Positions 7,001 to 15,367 of a stretch of 64,000 bases of DNA are shown one piece after another. Both the position numbers and the translations under genes were made by a program. The notes beneath the pieces are model-generated. The model had not been told where the DNA came from. It searched no databases and saw only the letters and a program-made list of their open reading frames with translations. The DNA is taken from the NCBI RefSeq assembly GCF_001613935.1, contig NZ_LQCI01000003.1, forward strand, positions 540,500 to 604,499, written 5' to 3'. Source of the stretch: Amycolatopsis regifaucium (lineage in GTDB: Bacteria > Actinomycetota > Actinomycetes > Mycobacteriales > Pseudonocardiaceae). Position 1 is the first letter of the stretch; each line of letters begins with the position of its first letter.

Positions 7001-8972
7001 GAGTACCGCCGCCGGGCGCGCCCTGTGGCGGCATGCCGCCCGCCATCGGCTGACCCTGCGGCGGGATACCGGGCGAGCCGTCACCACCGGTGCCGCCGCG
7101 CTGCGCGGGAACGTGCGACGGACCGGCGTCGCCGAGTCGCGGCGCGGTGGGCGCGGTACCGCTGGTCGTGGTGCCGCTGTCGGTCGGCCGGGTGGGGCTG
7201 CCGCCGTCGTTTCCGCCGTGCTGGCCGGCTGCCGGGTCGGAACGCGGAGTGGGCGAACCGCCACCGTCACCGCCGTGGGTCCGGGGCGAACCACCGCCGT
7301 CGCCGGTGTGGCCGGGCGAACCGCCGGTGTCCGCGCGCGTGGGACTCGGTGCACCGCCGTCCGGGGTGTGGCTCGGGGAGCCGCCGGTGTCGGTGCGGGT
7401 CTGCGGTGCGGACGCGGGTGAGCCGCCGTCCGGGCCGTGGGGCGGTGAACCGCCGGTATCCGCGCGGGTGTGCGGTGCCGGGGTGGGCGAACCGCCGTCG
7501 GGGGTGTGGCTCGGTGAACCATCGGCGTCGGCGCGTGTCTGCGGTGCGGGACCGCTGTCCGCGCGGGCCGTGCTCGGCGAGCCGCCGTCGGGCGCGCGGT
7601 TCGGCGTACCGGAATCGCCGGAGTGCGTGGGCGAACCGCCGTCGGAGCGGGTGTGCGGAGTACTGGGCGAACCCCCGTCGCCGGTGTGGCCGGGAGTGCC
7701 ACCGCCGGAGCGCGGTGACGAGCCGGCGCCGTCCGGCGCCCTGCCGAGGTTGCCGTCCGATGTGGACGGTCCGTCGCCATCGCCCGCGCGGCTGGTGGAT
7801 CCACCGTCCGAACGGGGCGGGGAGCCACCGTCTCGTGTGGACGGTGAGCCGCCACCGTCGCCGCCGCGGGTGCCGGTGCTCGACGGGGAGTCGCCGCTGG
7901 AACCGTTCGATCCGGTCGAGCCGGAATCGCCGGAGCGGCCGGAGTCGCCCGAACCACCCGAGTCGCCGTCGGAACCGTTCGAGCCGCGGGAACCGTCGCC
8001 GGCACCGTTCGAGCCATCACCGGACCCGCTGCCGGAACCGTCACCGTCCGGACCGTCGCCGGAGCCCGTGCCGCCGCCATCGGGCCCGCCGGATCCGCCG
8101 CCGCGGCCGCCGCGCTGGATGAAGCCGCCCGCCTTGATGTTCTTGGGGTTGAGCGCGTCGAGCCCGGTGACCTTGCCCGCGATCTTGCCGAAGATCTTGA
8201 TGATCTTCTCGAAGACGTCGACCAGCTTGCCGAGCAGCGGGGAAACGCGCCGCATCGCGTCGCACAGTTCCTTGAGCTTGTCGGCGATCTTCGCGGCCCA
8301 CTTCGCGATCGCGGTGACGGCCTGCGCGACCACGACGGGGGTACCGAAGCCGAGGGAGAACACCGTCTCCATGACCCACGCGATGAGCTTGCCGACCGCG
8401 TCCGCGATCAGCTGGCGGATGAATTCGCGGACGAACGCGACGATCTCGCCGAAGATCATCACGACGGTGCTGATCCCGCCCGCGACGGTCGCCGCCGCGC
8501 CGATCGCCTCCGCCTGCTCCGCGGCCTGCTTGCGGTACTGGTCGCCCGCCTCGCCCGTCCAGCCCGCGGTGCCGTTCTTGACCGTGTTCGACAACTCGAC
8601 CTGGGTGTCTTCCAATTTCTTGGCGACGTTGCCCCAGGTTTCGGAGTACGACTGGATCACCGGCGGATCGCCTGCCACCGCGTCCAGCATGTCCTTCAGC
8701 GGCTGCATGTGTTCCATCAGGAACGACGCCACCGACGACATCAGGTAGCCGAACGGGTCGATCGCCGCGCTGGCGATCTCACCGGCGAGGCTCAGCACGC
8801 CGAGCCCGCCGCCCACCCAGTCGCCGTTCGAAATGCCGTTGAAGGCGTCCATGGCCGACTCGGCGACGCCGATCCCCGCCGCGTAGCCGTATTCGCTGTT
8901 CCCCGCCGTCAACGGGCCAGGGCCGTCTTCGTCTGTCGGCGCCTTCGCGACGAGCGGATTTCCCTCGGGCAT
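4044..8972 (-). CDS. Giant type VII-secreted polymorphic toxin with C-terminal nuclease domain
   Basis: 1642 residues. Residues 1-285 form an alpha-helical WXG100-like secretion domain (GWTGEAGDQY with W138) followed by hydrophobic helices. Residues about 285-835 are a low-complexity Gly/Ser/Pro/Thr/Asp linker with recurring GGSP/DGGSP units. Residues about 845-960 (VDVHVTPDGHARIG with H852, RPIRLIGCDAG with C891) resemble the caspase-like His/Cys pre-toxin modules of actinobacterial toxins. Four modules of roughly 125 residues follow (near 1040, 1174, 1298, 1421), each with a TRYxVTDADGNxRGSFxTD..GKxTHV hairpin. Residues about 1500-1642 carry DDGGHHRGTSVGG (H1531/H1532) and GNQGTQG, matching DNA/RNA non-specific endonucleases of the NS_2/YeeF type, although the usual DGGHL is DGGHH. 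Start overlaps the EspC-like stop as TGATG. Export through an ESX machine encoded elsewhere is inferred. Confidence 0.8.
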   Translation of the reverse strand: MPEGNPLVAKAPTDEDGPGPLTAGNSEYGYAAGIGVAESAMDAFNGISNGDWVGGGLGVLSLAGEIASAAIDPFGYLMSSVASFLMEHMQPLKDMLDAVAGDPPVIQSYSETWGNVAKKLEDTQVELSNTVKNGTAGWTGEAGDQYRKQAAEQAEAIGAAATVAGGISTVVMIFGEIVAFVREFIRQLIADAVGKLIAWVMETVFSLGFGTPVVVAQAVTAIAKWAAKIADKLKELCDAMRRVSPLLGKLVDVFEKIIKIFGKIAGKVTGLDALNPKNIKAGGFIQRGGRGGGSGGPDGGGTGSGDGPDGDGSGSGSGDGSNGAGDGSRGSNGSDGDSGGSGDSGRSGDSGSTGSNGSSGDSPSSTGTRGGDGGGSPSTRDGGSPPRSDGGSTSRAGDGDGPSTSDGNLGRAPDGAGSSPRSGGGTPGHTGDGGSPSTPHTRSDGGSPTHSGDSGTPNRAPDGGSPSTARADSGPAPQTRADADGSPSHTPDGGSPTPAPHTRADTGGSPPHGPDGGSPASAPQTRTDTGGSPSHTPDGGAPSPTRADTGGSPGHTGDGGGSPRTHGGDGGGSPTPRSDPAAGQHGGNDGGSPTRPTDSGTTTSGTAPTAPRLGDAGPSHVPAQRGGTGGDGSPGIPPQGQPMAGGMPPQGAPGGGTPGGTPGSPGGRPPGGGWTGTPGSPRTPDTHAPRTPDTHTGPSRGPGQTGPGGRPNQPHQPQPVARGNEFGPGAQPHTGTPGTHGPGNRPGGTGPGNTGPGGRGPGGHSGPPHSPDGHGPAGHGPRQDPNGHPDGSPHDRGPDGEPDRPLTPDEVNQRHSEGTPAGSSYHRGDADMGDLPHRVQPDPDGRYTVDVHVTPDGHARIGNRTYTPEEFADILRRNTDYDGRPIRLIGCDAGSNDFARRLSRELDTEVMAPSKPAWTDANGRVFSSDYEIGPDGRTRPRIPPNGEWDIHSPDGTARRASDDGFTPDTSHADKQDVDADSARDRGEGDNLTPQHQLDGRWEEPDFTPPARPVRLGDDQSFFDPTTPPRKLEPSTRYDITDADGNVRSRVYTDANRNVTHVDAVAPNKLHAPGNPEIMRPAPNSNYRVQVGHRHDTFPTDANGEVRTVTHTDVKTQHGRQDVTRVDHIESPPKPRDEVRIEADDPRAPGANDAFSRRTDLEPNTRYHVTDADGNPRGSFQTDGERKVRWVETPESTPDRPNPELREPLPDSNYRIDRGPLHEEYRVGPDGRPEHGQEFNPPTPQGDPVPHPNAVKQDQPFNRLHANEDGSPKLDADGNPTLKPNSVHRPTDEYGHPRGDFYTDDTGRITHVDTTSGQRGRTNSEVAAAQGAEITQDGHYGTKNASKVQDSWPAPDRELTYSHQPPPRSDDPQGFVDGDPDALSDAERKAISDKIAHKDPIAGRDNLPPNTRIHVVDKDGLPYGSFQTGPDGKITHLHTGQPFNPDLNNPPPNAVIRVDHGLEMHDKDGNPLNRRSPGEIHRTDERGNVVVTSAPPDPGGASNVRRDGPAQAGVGANGGKDASGKNIDDGGHHRGTSVGGSGEAGNQGTQGRVDNSNAGAKELAETYDPDDSWYQMERNRDETGLASRLENEDIFELRDPGVDDAHTRQYRAYGPDAEGRISVIVRSFPNDHNDPLWPDDFRG

Positions 8973-9286
8973 CAGTCAGGCACCTGCACGTTCTTCAGCT
9001 CCGCGGCGAAGTTCTCGTCCTGCGCGTGGTAGGCGTTGGACGCGGACCGCACGTTGTTCGCCACCGCCGTCGCGGCTTCGACCGCCTTGTTCAGCGCGTT
9101 GATGCCGAATTCCTCGACCGGGTCGAGCATCATCCGGAACGGCTGGCAGATGATGCCGTACGCGTCGGTCGGCATGCTCACCTGTTGCGCGGCGTCGACC
9201 GCGGTACGCAGTCCGTCGGCGATGCCGTCGATCTGCTTCGCGTGCGCGTCGAGGTCGGAACCGAGCTCGTAACCCTTGCCTGCCAT
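8972..9286 (-). CDS. EspC-like type VII secretion target protein
   Basis: 104 residues, helical, no signal peptide. The pattern L-x-x-H-A-x-x-I-D, then TDAYGIICQPFRMMLDP, then a helix ending in Y-x-x-x-D/E (YHAQDENFAAEL) fits the actinobacterial type VII secretion target family related to EspC. Such proteins are usually encoded directly upstream of large WXG-type effectors and probably pair with their N-terminal domain during export. Here the stop overlaps the toxin start as TGATG, strongly coupling the two. The Y-x-x-x-D motif near the end matches the general ESX export signal. Role as co-secreted partner or chaperone is inferred from the family and the overlap. Confidence 0.75.
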   Translation of the reverse strand: MAGKGYELGSDLDAHAKQIDGIADGLRTAVDAAQQVSMPTDAYGIICQPFRMMLDPVEEFGINALNKAVEAATAVANNVRSASNAYHAQDENFAAELKNVQVPD

Positions 9287-9319
9287 GGTGTCTCCCCTCT
9301 ACCCGGCCGGATGGAACGT

Positions 9320-9862
9320 CTACGAAAGGATGCTGCCGCCGAAGTCGTCGTCATCGTCGTCCCGCGCGCGGCGGCGGCGCGGGATCGGCTTCGGCTGTGG
9401 CGGCGTGGACGAGGCGGGCGGCGGGGGCTCTTCCTCTTCGGGGCCGAAGCGGTGGTGCCGCTCGGGCTCCGGCGGAGCGGGATCCTCTTCCGGCGGCGCT
9501 TCGGGGAAGGTGCTCTGGGCTTCCGCGATCACGCGGCTCGCCGTCTCGTCGGTCGTACCGACCGTTTCGGCCATCGCCTGCTGCAGCAGTTCGGGGATCC
9601 GGGACTGCGCGAGCTGCACGAGCCGCATGACCTGCGACGAGACCTCGGCCATCCGCTTGCCGCTCGCCGCTTCGGAGATGACGAGATTGGTCAGCAGGCC
9701 CTTGGCGTCGACGGTCACTTCGACGGTGTTGTCCTTCGACCGCTCCGTCACGGTCTGTCCCTGCATCCGCGCCGCCATCGCCTGATAGCGCGCGGCGGTC
9801 TCCTGGATCTGCTTCGTCCAGTTGTCCACCATCTGTTCGCTGGCGTCGACGTTGTCCGGCAT
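9320..9862 (-). CDS. YbaB/EbfC-like protein heading the toxin operon
   Basis: 180 residues. Residues about 1-110 follow the YbaB/EbfC nucleoid-associated fold: helix (MVDNWTKQIQETAARYQAMAARM), beta-strands (NTVEVTVDAKGLLTNLVIS), helix (AEVSSQVMRLVQLAQSRI). The rest is a disordered, Pro/Glu-rich tail ending in a basic RRRRAR and an acidic DDDDDD run. In Actinobacteria such YbaB-like genes often lead cassettes of EspC-like protein, WXG toxin and immunity genes, as seen here, 33 nt upstream of the EspC-like gene. Whether it binds DNA, or has been recruited as a secretion accessory, is unknown. It is not the dnaX-recR-linked housekeeping ybaB. Upstream (9885-9930) lies the probable operon promoter. 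Confidence 0.75.
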   Translation of the reverse strand: MPDNVDASEQMVDNWTKQIQETAARYQAMAARMQGQTVTERSKDNTVEVTVDAKGLLTNLVISEAASGKRMAEVSSQVMRLVQLAQSRIPELLQQAMAETVGTTDETASRVIAEAQSTFPEAPPEEDPAPPEPERHHRFGPEEEEPPPPASSTPPQPKPIPRRRRARDDDDDDFGGSILS

Positions 9863-10010
9863 CGGGACCCTTCCACAAGCTGCATGCTGACGTCTTCACA
9901 CTGACGGTCCGAAGACACCATCGGTTCCGGTGGGCGATGAGTTTTCGTCGGACAGTTTAGTGCTCGTCCGGTGTACCACCCTGGGCCGACAGAGTCGGGC
10001 CGCTCACGCG

Positions 10011-10057
10011 GCGAAAGGGCCCCTCACCGCACCAAATGCGATGAAGAGCCCTTTCGC
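10011..10057. terminator. Imperfect palindrome downstream of hppD (family D)
   Basis: Arms GCGAAAGGGC (10011-10020) and its complement (10048-10057) with additional paired bases inside. It lies 20 nt past the hppD stop on the minus strand, in front of the toxin operon, so it probably ends hppD transcription and insulates the operon. Confidence 0.6.
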
Positions 10058-10076
10058 GCCTTGCGAACTGCCGGGG

Positions 10077-11333
<1,257 letters not shown>

Positions 11334-11397
11334 CTATGTCCAGTGTCGACGGGGGATCCGCTGTCATAGTGGGCAATCTGCGTAGGAGGTAGGGGCG

Positions 11398-11871
11398 ATG
11401 TCGGAAAGCCTTGACGCGCTGGACGCGCGGCTGCTGCTGTTGCTCACCGACTCGCCGCGGCTCGGCGTGCTCGAATGCGCCCGTCGTCTCGGCGTCGCGC
11501 GGGGCACCGTGCAGGCCCGGCTGGACCGGCTGACCGACCGCGGGATCCTCGGCGGTTTCCCGCCGGATCTCGACCTCGGGGCGATGGGTTACGGCCTCAC
11601 CGCGTTCGCCGTTCTCGAGATCGCGCAGGGTCGCCGGGCCGAGGTCGTGGCGGCGCTGTCCGCGATCGACGAGGTGTGCGAGGTCTACGCGACGACCGGG
11701 CAGGGCGACCTCTTCGTGCGGATGGTGGCGCGCGACAACGACGACCTGCAACGGGTGGTCGACGAGGTGGTCGGCGCCCCGTACGTGCGGCGGACCTCGA
11801 CGTCGATCGCGTTGTCGACGCCGGTTCCGCCGCGCGTACGGCCGCTGCTGGAACGGCTGGCGCGGAGCTAG
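11398..11871 (+). CDS. Lrp/AsnC family regulator, probable hppD activator (HpdA-like)
   Basis: 157 residues. An N-terminal winged helix-turn-helix (LDALDARLLLLLTDSPRLGVLECARRLGVARGTVQARLDRL) is followed by an alpha/beta RAM/ACT-like ligand domain (AVLEIAQG..., EVCEVYATTGQGDLFVRMVARD). Such proteins form octamers or dimers that sense amino acids. The start ATG has a strong AGGAGG site. It is divergent from hppD, and in S. coelicolor an AsnC-family protein, HpdA, activates hppD from the same position, so tyrosine or 4-hydroxyphenylpyruvate is the expected effector. A probable -10 element (CATAGT) lies near 11365. The last four bases overlap the convergent MBL-fold gene. Confidence 0.88.
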   Translation: MSESLDALDARLLLLLTDSPRLGVLECARRLGVARGTVQARLDRLTDRGILGGFPPDLDLGAMGYGLTAFAVLEIAQGRRAEVVAALSAIDEVCEVYATTGQGDLFVRMVARDNDDLQRVVDEVVGAPYVRRTSTSIALSTPVPPRVRPLLERLARS

Positions 11872-12671
11872 CCGACCTGGCCGAGGTACCGCTTCGCCGA
11901 CCGCTGGACGGCGTCGTGCCCGTCGGTGCGGATGATCGCGTCCCACCAGGCGCCGTAGATCGCCTCGAATTCGTACGGTTCGAGCATCTCGGCCGCGCGC
12001 CGGACGACCTCCGGGCGCTCCGGGATCAGGTTCGGGTAGCTGTACATCATGCCGACGAACCGGCGGTCCGGGATGACCTGCAGGATATCGCCCGAGAGCA
12101 CCGCGCCGCGGCCGTTCTCCCCGCCCGGCCAGTGCAGCACGGTCCCGCCGTCGAAGTGCACGCCGAGATTGATCAGCCGCAGGTCGGGCGCGACGTCGAG
12201 GGTCGCGCCGCTCCACAGTTTGAGGGCCGGGTCCTGCCTGCCGATCCACTGCTGGTCGTTCTCGTGCAGGTAGACGGGCACGTCGAAGGCGTGCGCCCAC
12301 TCGACCATGGTGGTGTAGTAGTGCGGGTGGCTGATCGCGATCCCGGTGATCCCGCCGAGTTCGCGGACCCGCGCGACGAGGTCGTCGTCGAGGTAGCCGG
12401 CGCAGTCCCACAGGAAGTTGCCGGATTCGGCCTTGATCAGCAGGGCGCGCTCGCCGATGGCGAAGTTCGGGGTCGAGCCGACCCCGATGAGGCCGGGGCC
12501 CTGCTCTTCGACGCGCGCGGTGTACGTCCCGCTCTCGCGCACTGTCTTCAGGTCGGTCCACCGTTGTCCCGCCTGCGGGACGTACTGCCGTTCGTCGTCG
12601 CAGATCGGGCAGTCGGACCGGGGTTCCGCGTACTGCATGCCACAGGCGACGCAGATCGGTAGCTCGCTCAT
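11868..12671 (-). CDS. Metallo-beta-lactamase-fold protein with N-terminal zinc ribbon
   Basis: 267 residues. It begins with a zinc-ribbon CxxC...CxxC (C7, C10, C21, C24), then a beta-lactamase-like fold with GVGSTPNFAIGERALLI, ISHPHYYTTMVEW and later LSGDILQV. The canonical HxHxDH metal motif is altered to HPHYYT, so the active site is unusual or metal binding is reduced; hydrolase chemistry cannot be assumed. The start at MSELPICVAC is preceded by GGAGG with good spacing; ten extra residues upstream are unlikely. It converges with the AsnC-type regulator with a 4-nt overlap. Substrate unknown. Related actinobacterial proteins are annotated only as hydrolases. Confidence 0.75.
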   Translation of the reverse strand: MSELPICVACGMQYAEPRSDCPICDDERQYVPQAGQRWTDLKTVRESGTYTARVEEQGPGLIGVGSTPNFAIGERALLIKAESGNFLWDCAGYLDDDLVARVRELGGITGIAISHPHYYTTMVEWAHAFDVPVYLHENDQQWIGRQDPALKLWSGATLDVAPDLRLINLGVHFDGGTVLHWPGGENGRGAVLSGDILQVIPDRRFVGMMYSYPNLIPERPEVVRRAAEMLEPYEFEAIYGAWWDAIIRTDGHDAVQRSAKRYLGQVG

Positions 12672-12716
12672 CGTTTCCCTCCAGAATGATCCGGGGGTCA
12701 CGCTAACGGCTCATAT

Positions 12717-12746
12717 GCGCGCCCGGCCATATCGGGCCGGGCGCGC
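12717..12746. terminator. Strong GC hairpin after greA
   Basis: A perfect 12-bp stem, GCGCGCCCGGCC with its complement and a 6-nt loop, lies 6 nt beyond the greA stop on the minus strand. A terminator for greA is the natural reading; there is no U-run. Confidence 0.7.
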
Positions 12747-12752
12747 GGACAC

Positions 12753-13244
12753 TCACTTGCCGGTGTAAGGAACGGCCTTGACGAGCGTCACCTTCTGGAT
12801 GCTGCCGTTGGGCAGCTCGTACTCACGGGTCTCGCCCTCTTTGGCGCCGAGCAGCGCCTTGCCGAGCGGGGACTCCGGCGAGTAGACGTCCAGGTCGCCT
12901 TCGGTGCCCTCTTCACGGGTCGCCAAGAGGAAGTTCTCGTCCTCGTCGTCACCGTCGTAGCGCACGGTGAGGACCTTGCCCGGTCCCGCGCTGCCATCGT
13001 TGGCGGGCGGCTCGCCCACCTTGGCCGAGCGGAGGAGCTCCTGGAGGTGGCGGATGCGGGCCTCGTGCTGGCCCTGCTCTTCGCGGGCGGCGTGGTAGCC
13101 GCCGTTCTCCTTGAGGTCGCCCTCTTCCCGGCTATCGTTGATCTTCGCGGCGATGACCGGGCGGAGCTCGATGTAGTGGTCGAGTTCCTGCTTGAGCCTG
13201 TCGTAGGCATCCTGGGTCAGCCAGGTCACCTTTGTGTCGCTCAC
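12753..13244 (-). CDS. greA: Transcription elongation factor GreA
   Basis: 163 residues. GreA enters the RNA polymerase secondary channel and stimulates cleavage of backtracked RNA. The N-terminal coiled coil carries the acidic tip ([22 protein letters not shown]) and the C-terminal FKBP-like domain has [18 protein letters not shown]. The start was set at GTG 13244 ([11 protein letters not shown]): AGGAG lies 9 nt upstream of it but directly abuts the ATG three codons earlier, and the M. tuberculosis protein starts at the matching place. It sits beside DUF4307 and mca as in mycobacteria (Rv1080c-Rv1082). A hairpin with a T-run upstream separates it from DUF4307. Confidence 0.96.
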   Translation of the reverse strand: MSDTKVTWLTQDAYDRLKQELDHYIELRPVIAAKINDSREEGDLKENGGYHAAREEQGQHEARIRHLQELLRSAKVGEPPANDGSAGPGKVLTVRYDGDDEDENFLLATREEGTEGDLDVYSPESPLGKALLGAKEGETREYELPNGSIQKVTLVKAVPYTGK

Positions 13245-13339
13245 GGTCACCATCTCCTAGTAGGGCCTGCCAGGCTTGGGTGTACAAGCCGGCCACCAGG
13301 CCGACATGGCGCGCCGGTCTGGCTGAGATAAAGGAAAAA

Positions 13340-13360
13340 CACGGCCCGTCTTGGGCCGTG
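13340..13360 (-). terminator. Intrinsic terminator upstream of greA
   Basis: On the minus strand CACGGCCC pairs with GGGCCGTG around a 5-nt loop, immediately followed by TTTTTCCTTT. This is the only classical stem plus T-run seen in the window. It lies between DUF4307 (stop 13453) and greA (start 13244), so it ends DUF4307 transcripts or acts as an attenuator in the greA leader. Confidence 0.7.
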
Positions 13361-13452
13361 CCGGTAGATCAGAGTAACACGGCGCGAGGCATCGCCGCCG
13401 GTCGAATTCGGTCGCGCCTCGGCGTTGGGCGCCCGTTTCACCCCGTTGGCCG

Positions 13453-13908
13453 CTATGGCCTTGACAGGTACCGTGGTACGTCGTATGAGCACCCGAAGAT
13501 ATCAGCCGTGACCGGCCTTCCGATGCTCTTGATGGTGGTAGTCACCCGGCTGTTTTTCGAACCAGGCTGAATCAGAACCTCTTTGCGGCCGCTTTCCGCC
13601 CCGGCCTTGTCACGGACGCGGACGACGCACACCCCCGGCCGGTTCACCTCGTCCCTGGTCACGTTGATGGTGATCTCCATCGCGTCACCTGGCACCTCCT
13701 TGAACGCGACGCGTTCGCCTTCGATGGGCGCGCTGCCGAAGTTCAGATACGCGACGTAGGCGATACCACCGCTGACCAGCAGCGCGAGCACGCCGAACAC
13801 CAGGCGCCGCCAGCGGGCGGGCCGCGCGTCGCGGGTCTTGCCGTAGCGGCCTTCCGGCAGGTCCGTCCGGGTGCTTTCCGCGCTGGGAGCATCCTGTCCC
13901 GTGCTCAA
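13453..13908 (-). CDS. DUF4307 membrane-anchored protein (Rv1081c-like)
   Basis: 151 residues. A cytoplasmic N-terminus with a basic patch (ARPARWRR), one transmembrane segment at about residues 36-56 ([20 protein letters not shown]), then an extracytoplasmic beta-rich domain with two cysteines (VCVVRVRD and FGCSYDVP). This is the layout of the DUF4307 family, whose M. tuberculosis member is Rv1081c beside mca. The start is TTG, supported by GGGAGG six bases before it. It is divergent from mca. Function unknown; the conserved linkage to the mycothiol amidase suggests, without proving, a cell-envelope or redox link. Confidence 0.8.
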   Translation of the reverse strand: MSTGQDAPSAESTRTDLPEGRYGKTRDARPARWRRLVFGVLALLVSGGIAYVAYLNFGSAPIEGERVAFKEVPGDAMEITINVTRDEVNRPGVCVVRVRDKAGAESGRKEVLIQPGSKNSRVTTTIKSIGRPVTADIFGCSYDVPRYLSRP

Positions 13909-14053
13909 CCCGGGCCTCCCGGTTGGTGTCGTCGTGCTCGCAGGGACAATGGAGTCGTATGCGAGTGGTTCCCCTCGAGTATCCGCGTCCCGCCGCGCGG
14001 GCCGTCAGGCAGGGTCGCAGGGGAATACGGAACGAGAAGGGGACGTTCGGAGC

Positions 14054-14953
14054 ATGGTGCTAGCCGAGGAACCGCCGAAGTCGAGCCTCCGCCTGATGGC
14101 GGTACACGCGCACCCTGACGACGAGTCGAGCAAGGGTGCCGCCACGCTGGCCAGGTACGCCGCCGAAGGACACGAGGTCATGGTCGTGACCTGTACCGGT
14201 GGCGAAGCGGGCAGCGTGCTGAACCCGGCCATGGACCGTCCCGACGTAGTGGCCAACATGACCGAGATCCGCCGGGAGGAGATGGCCCGGGCGGCCAAGA
14301 TCCTCGGCGTGAGTCACACCTGGCTCGGCTTCATCGACTCGGGACTGCCCGAAGGTGACCCGCTGCCCCCGGTCCCGGAGGGCTCGTTCGCGGTCATCCC
14401 GCTGGAGGAGTCCACCGGTGCGCTGGTGAAGGTCATCCGCGACTTCCGCCCGCACGTGATCGTCACCTACGACGAGAACGGCGGCTACCCGCACCCCGAC
14501 CACATCCGCACGCACGAGATCTCGGTCGCGGCCTTCGACGCCGCCGGGGAGGCGGAGAGGTACCCGGAGGCGGGCGAGCCGTGGCAGCCGCTGAAGCTGT
14601 ACTACGTGCACGGCTTCTCACGCGCCAGGATGACGACCTTCCACGATGCGCTGCTCGCGCGCGGCCTCGAGTCGCCGTACGAGGAGTGGCTGAAGTCGTG
14701 GGATCCGGAGAAGGCCGACGTCATGGAGCGGGTGACCACCCGCGTCGAATGCGGCGACTACTTCGAGCAGCGTGACGAGGCCCTGAAGGCGCACGCCACC
14801 CAGATCGACCCGAACAGCCGCTGGTTCGCCGTCCCGCGCGACCTGCAGCGCGAGGTCTGGCCGACCGAGGAGTACGAGCTGGTCCGCTCACTGGTGGACA
14901 GCACCCTGCCGGAGGACGATCTGTTCGCCGGTGTGAAGGAGAAGGTGGGCTGA
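14054..14953 (+). CDS. mca: Mycothiol S-conjugate amidase
   Basis: 299 residues. Mca cleaves mycothiol S-conjugates to a mercapturic acid and GlcN-inositol, a detoxification step found only in mycothiol-making Actinobacteria. Zinc motifs are AVHAHPDDE near the start and [13 protein letters not shown] in the middle, with [13 protein letters not shown] and the C-terminal [24 protein letters not shown] typical of Mca rather than the deacetylase MshB. The ATG at 14054 gives the right length; a much longer frame upstream is not homologous. The next gene begins immediately after its stop. Neighbours match Rv1080c-Rv1083. Confidence 0.95.
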   Translation: MVLAEEPPKSSLRLMAVHAHPDDESSKGAATLARYAAEGHEVMVVTCTGGEAGSVLNPAMDRPDVVANMTEIRREEMARAAKILGVSHTWLGFIDSGLPEGDPLPPVPEGSFAVIPLEESTGALVKVIRDFRPHVIVTYDENGGYPHPDHIRTHEISVAAFDAAGEAERYPEAGEPWQPLKLYYVHGFSRARMTTFHDALLARGLESPYEEWLKSWDPEKADVMERVTTRVECGDYFEQRDEALKAHATQIDPNSRWFAVPRDLQREVWPTEEYELVRSLVDSTLPEDDLFAGVKEKVG

Positions 14954-15295
14954 ATGAGTTTCTCGGTGCCGGCGTTCGCCGTCGTTCCAGTGACGGCGGC
15001 GTCGCAGTTCCTGGCACAACAGCCCGGCAACGGCGACAACGGCGGCCAGGGTGAGGACTTCGGCAAGTCCTCACCGGTGGGGTTCCTGATCCTCATCCTG
15101 TTCCTGATCGCCGTCGCACTGCTGGTGCGGTCGATGACCAAGCATCTGAAGCGGCTGCCGGAGAGTTTCGACGAACCGGCCACTTCTTCGGAGACCCCCG
15201 CCGACGAGACTCCTTCGGCGTCGGCGTCGGCGTCGGCGGAGAAGCCCGCTGAGCCCGTCGCCAAGGCGGAGAAACCGGCCGCCAAGTCCGACTGA
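14954..15295 (+). CDS. Small membrane protein following mca (Rv1083-like)
   Basis: 113 residues. A possible weak signal segment at the start (MSFSVPAFAVVPVTAASQFL), a Gly/Asn-rich spacer, one clear transmembrane helix at about residues 42-60 (VGFLILILFLIAVALLV), a short basic stretch (RSMTKHLKRLP), and an Ala/Glu/Pro-rich tail with SASASASAE repeats. The ATG follows the mca stop without a gap, so the two are cotranscribed. Position matches the M. tuberculosis gene Rv1083. No enzymatic motif. A membrane anchor or scaffold is possible; function unknown. Confidence 0.75.
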   Translation: MSFSVPAFAVVPVTAASQFLAQQPGNGDNGGQGEDFGKSSPVGFLILILFLIAVALLVRSMTKHLKRLPESFDEPATSSETPADETPSASASASAEKPAEPVAKAEKPAAKSD

Positions 15296-15300
15296 GCGCT

Positions 15301-15353
15301 GCAATGAAGGGGCCTTTCATCGCAAATTTTGCGATGAAAGGCCCCTTCATTGC
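15301..15353. terminator. 53-nt perfect palindrome between convergent genes (family A, copy 2)
   Basis: Arms start GCAATGAAGGGGCC and meet at an A/T-rich centre (CGCAAATTTTGCG). It begins 5 nt after the Rv1083-like stop and ends 14 nt before the pnkp stop on the other strand. Bidirectional termination is inferred from the convergent setting. Confidence 0.75.
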
Positions 15354-15367
15354 GCTTGAGAAGCGGG

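Noticed and set aside
7200-7950. CRISPR-like repetitive DNA
   Set aside because: Repeats are imperfect, in frame and encode the Gly/Ser/Pro linker; no regular spacers and no cas genes.
7090-8748. Pro/Glu/Ser-rich plus-strand frame over the toxin linker
   Set aside because: Mirror of the Gly/Ser/Pro linker in the real gene; no start signal, no conserved domain.
11868-12671. Glyoxalase II or beta-lactamase
   Set aside because: The HxHxDH metal motif is not intact and a zinc ribbon leads the protein, so only the fold is called.
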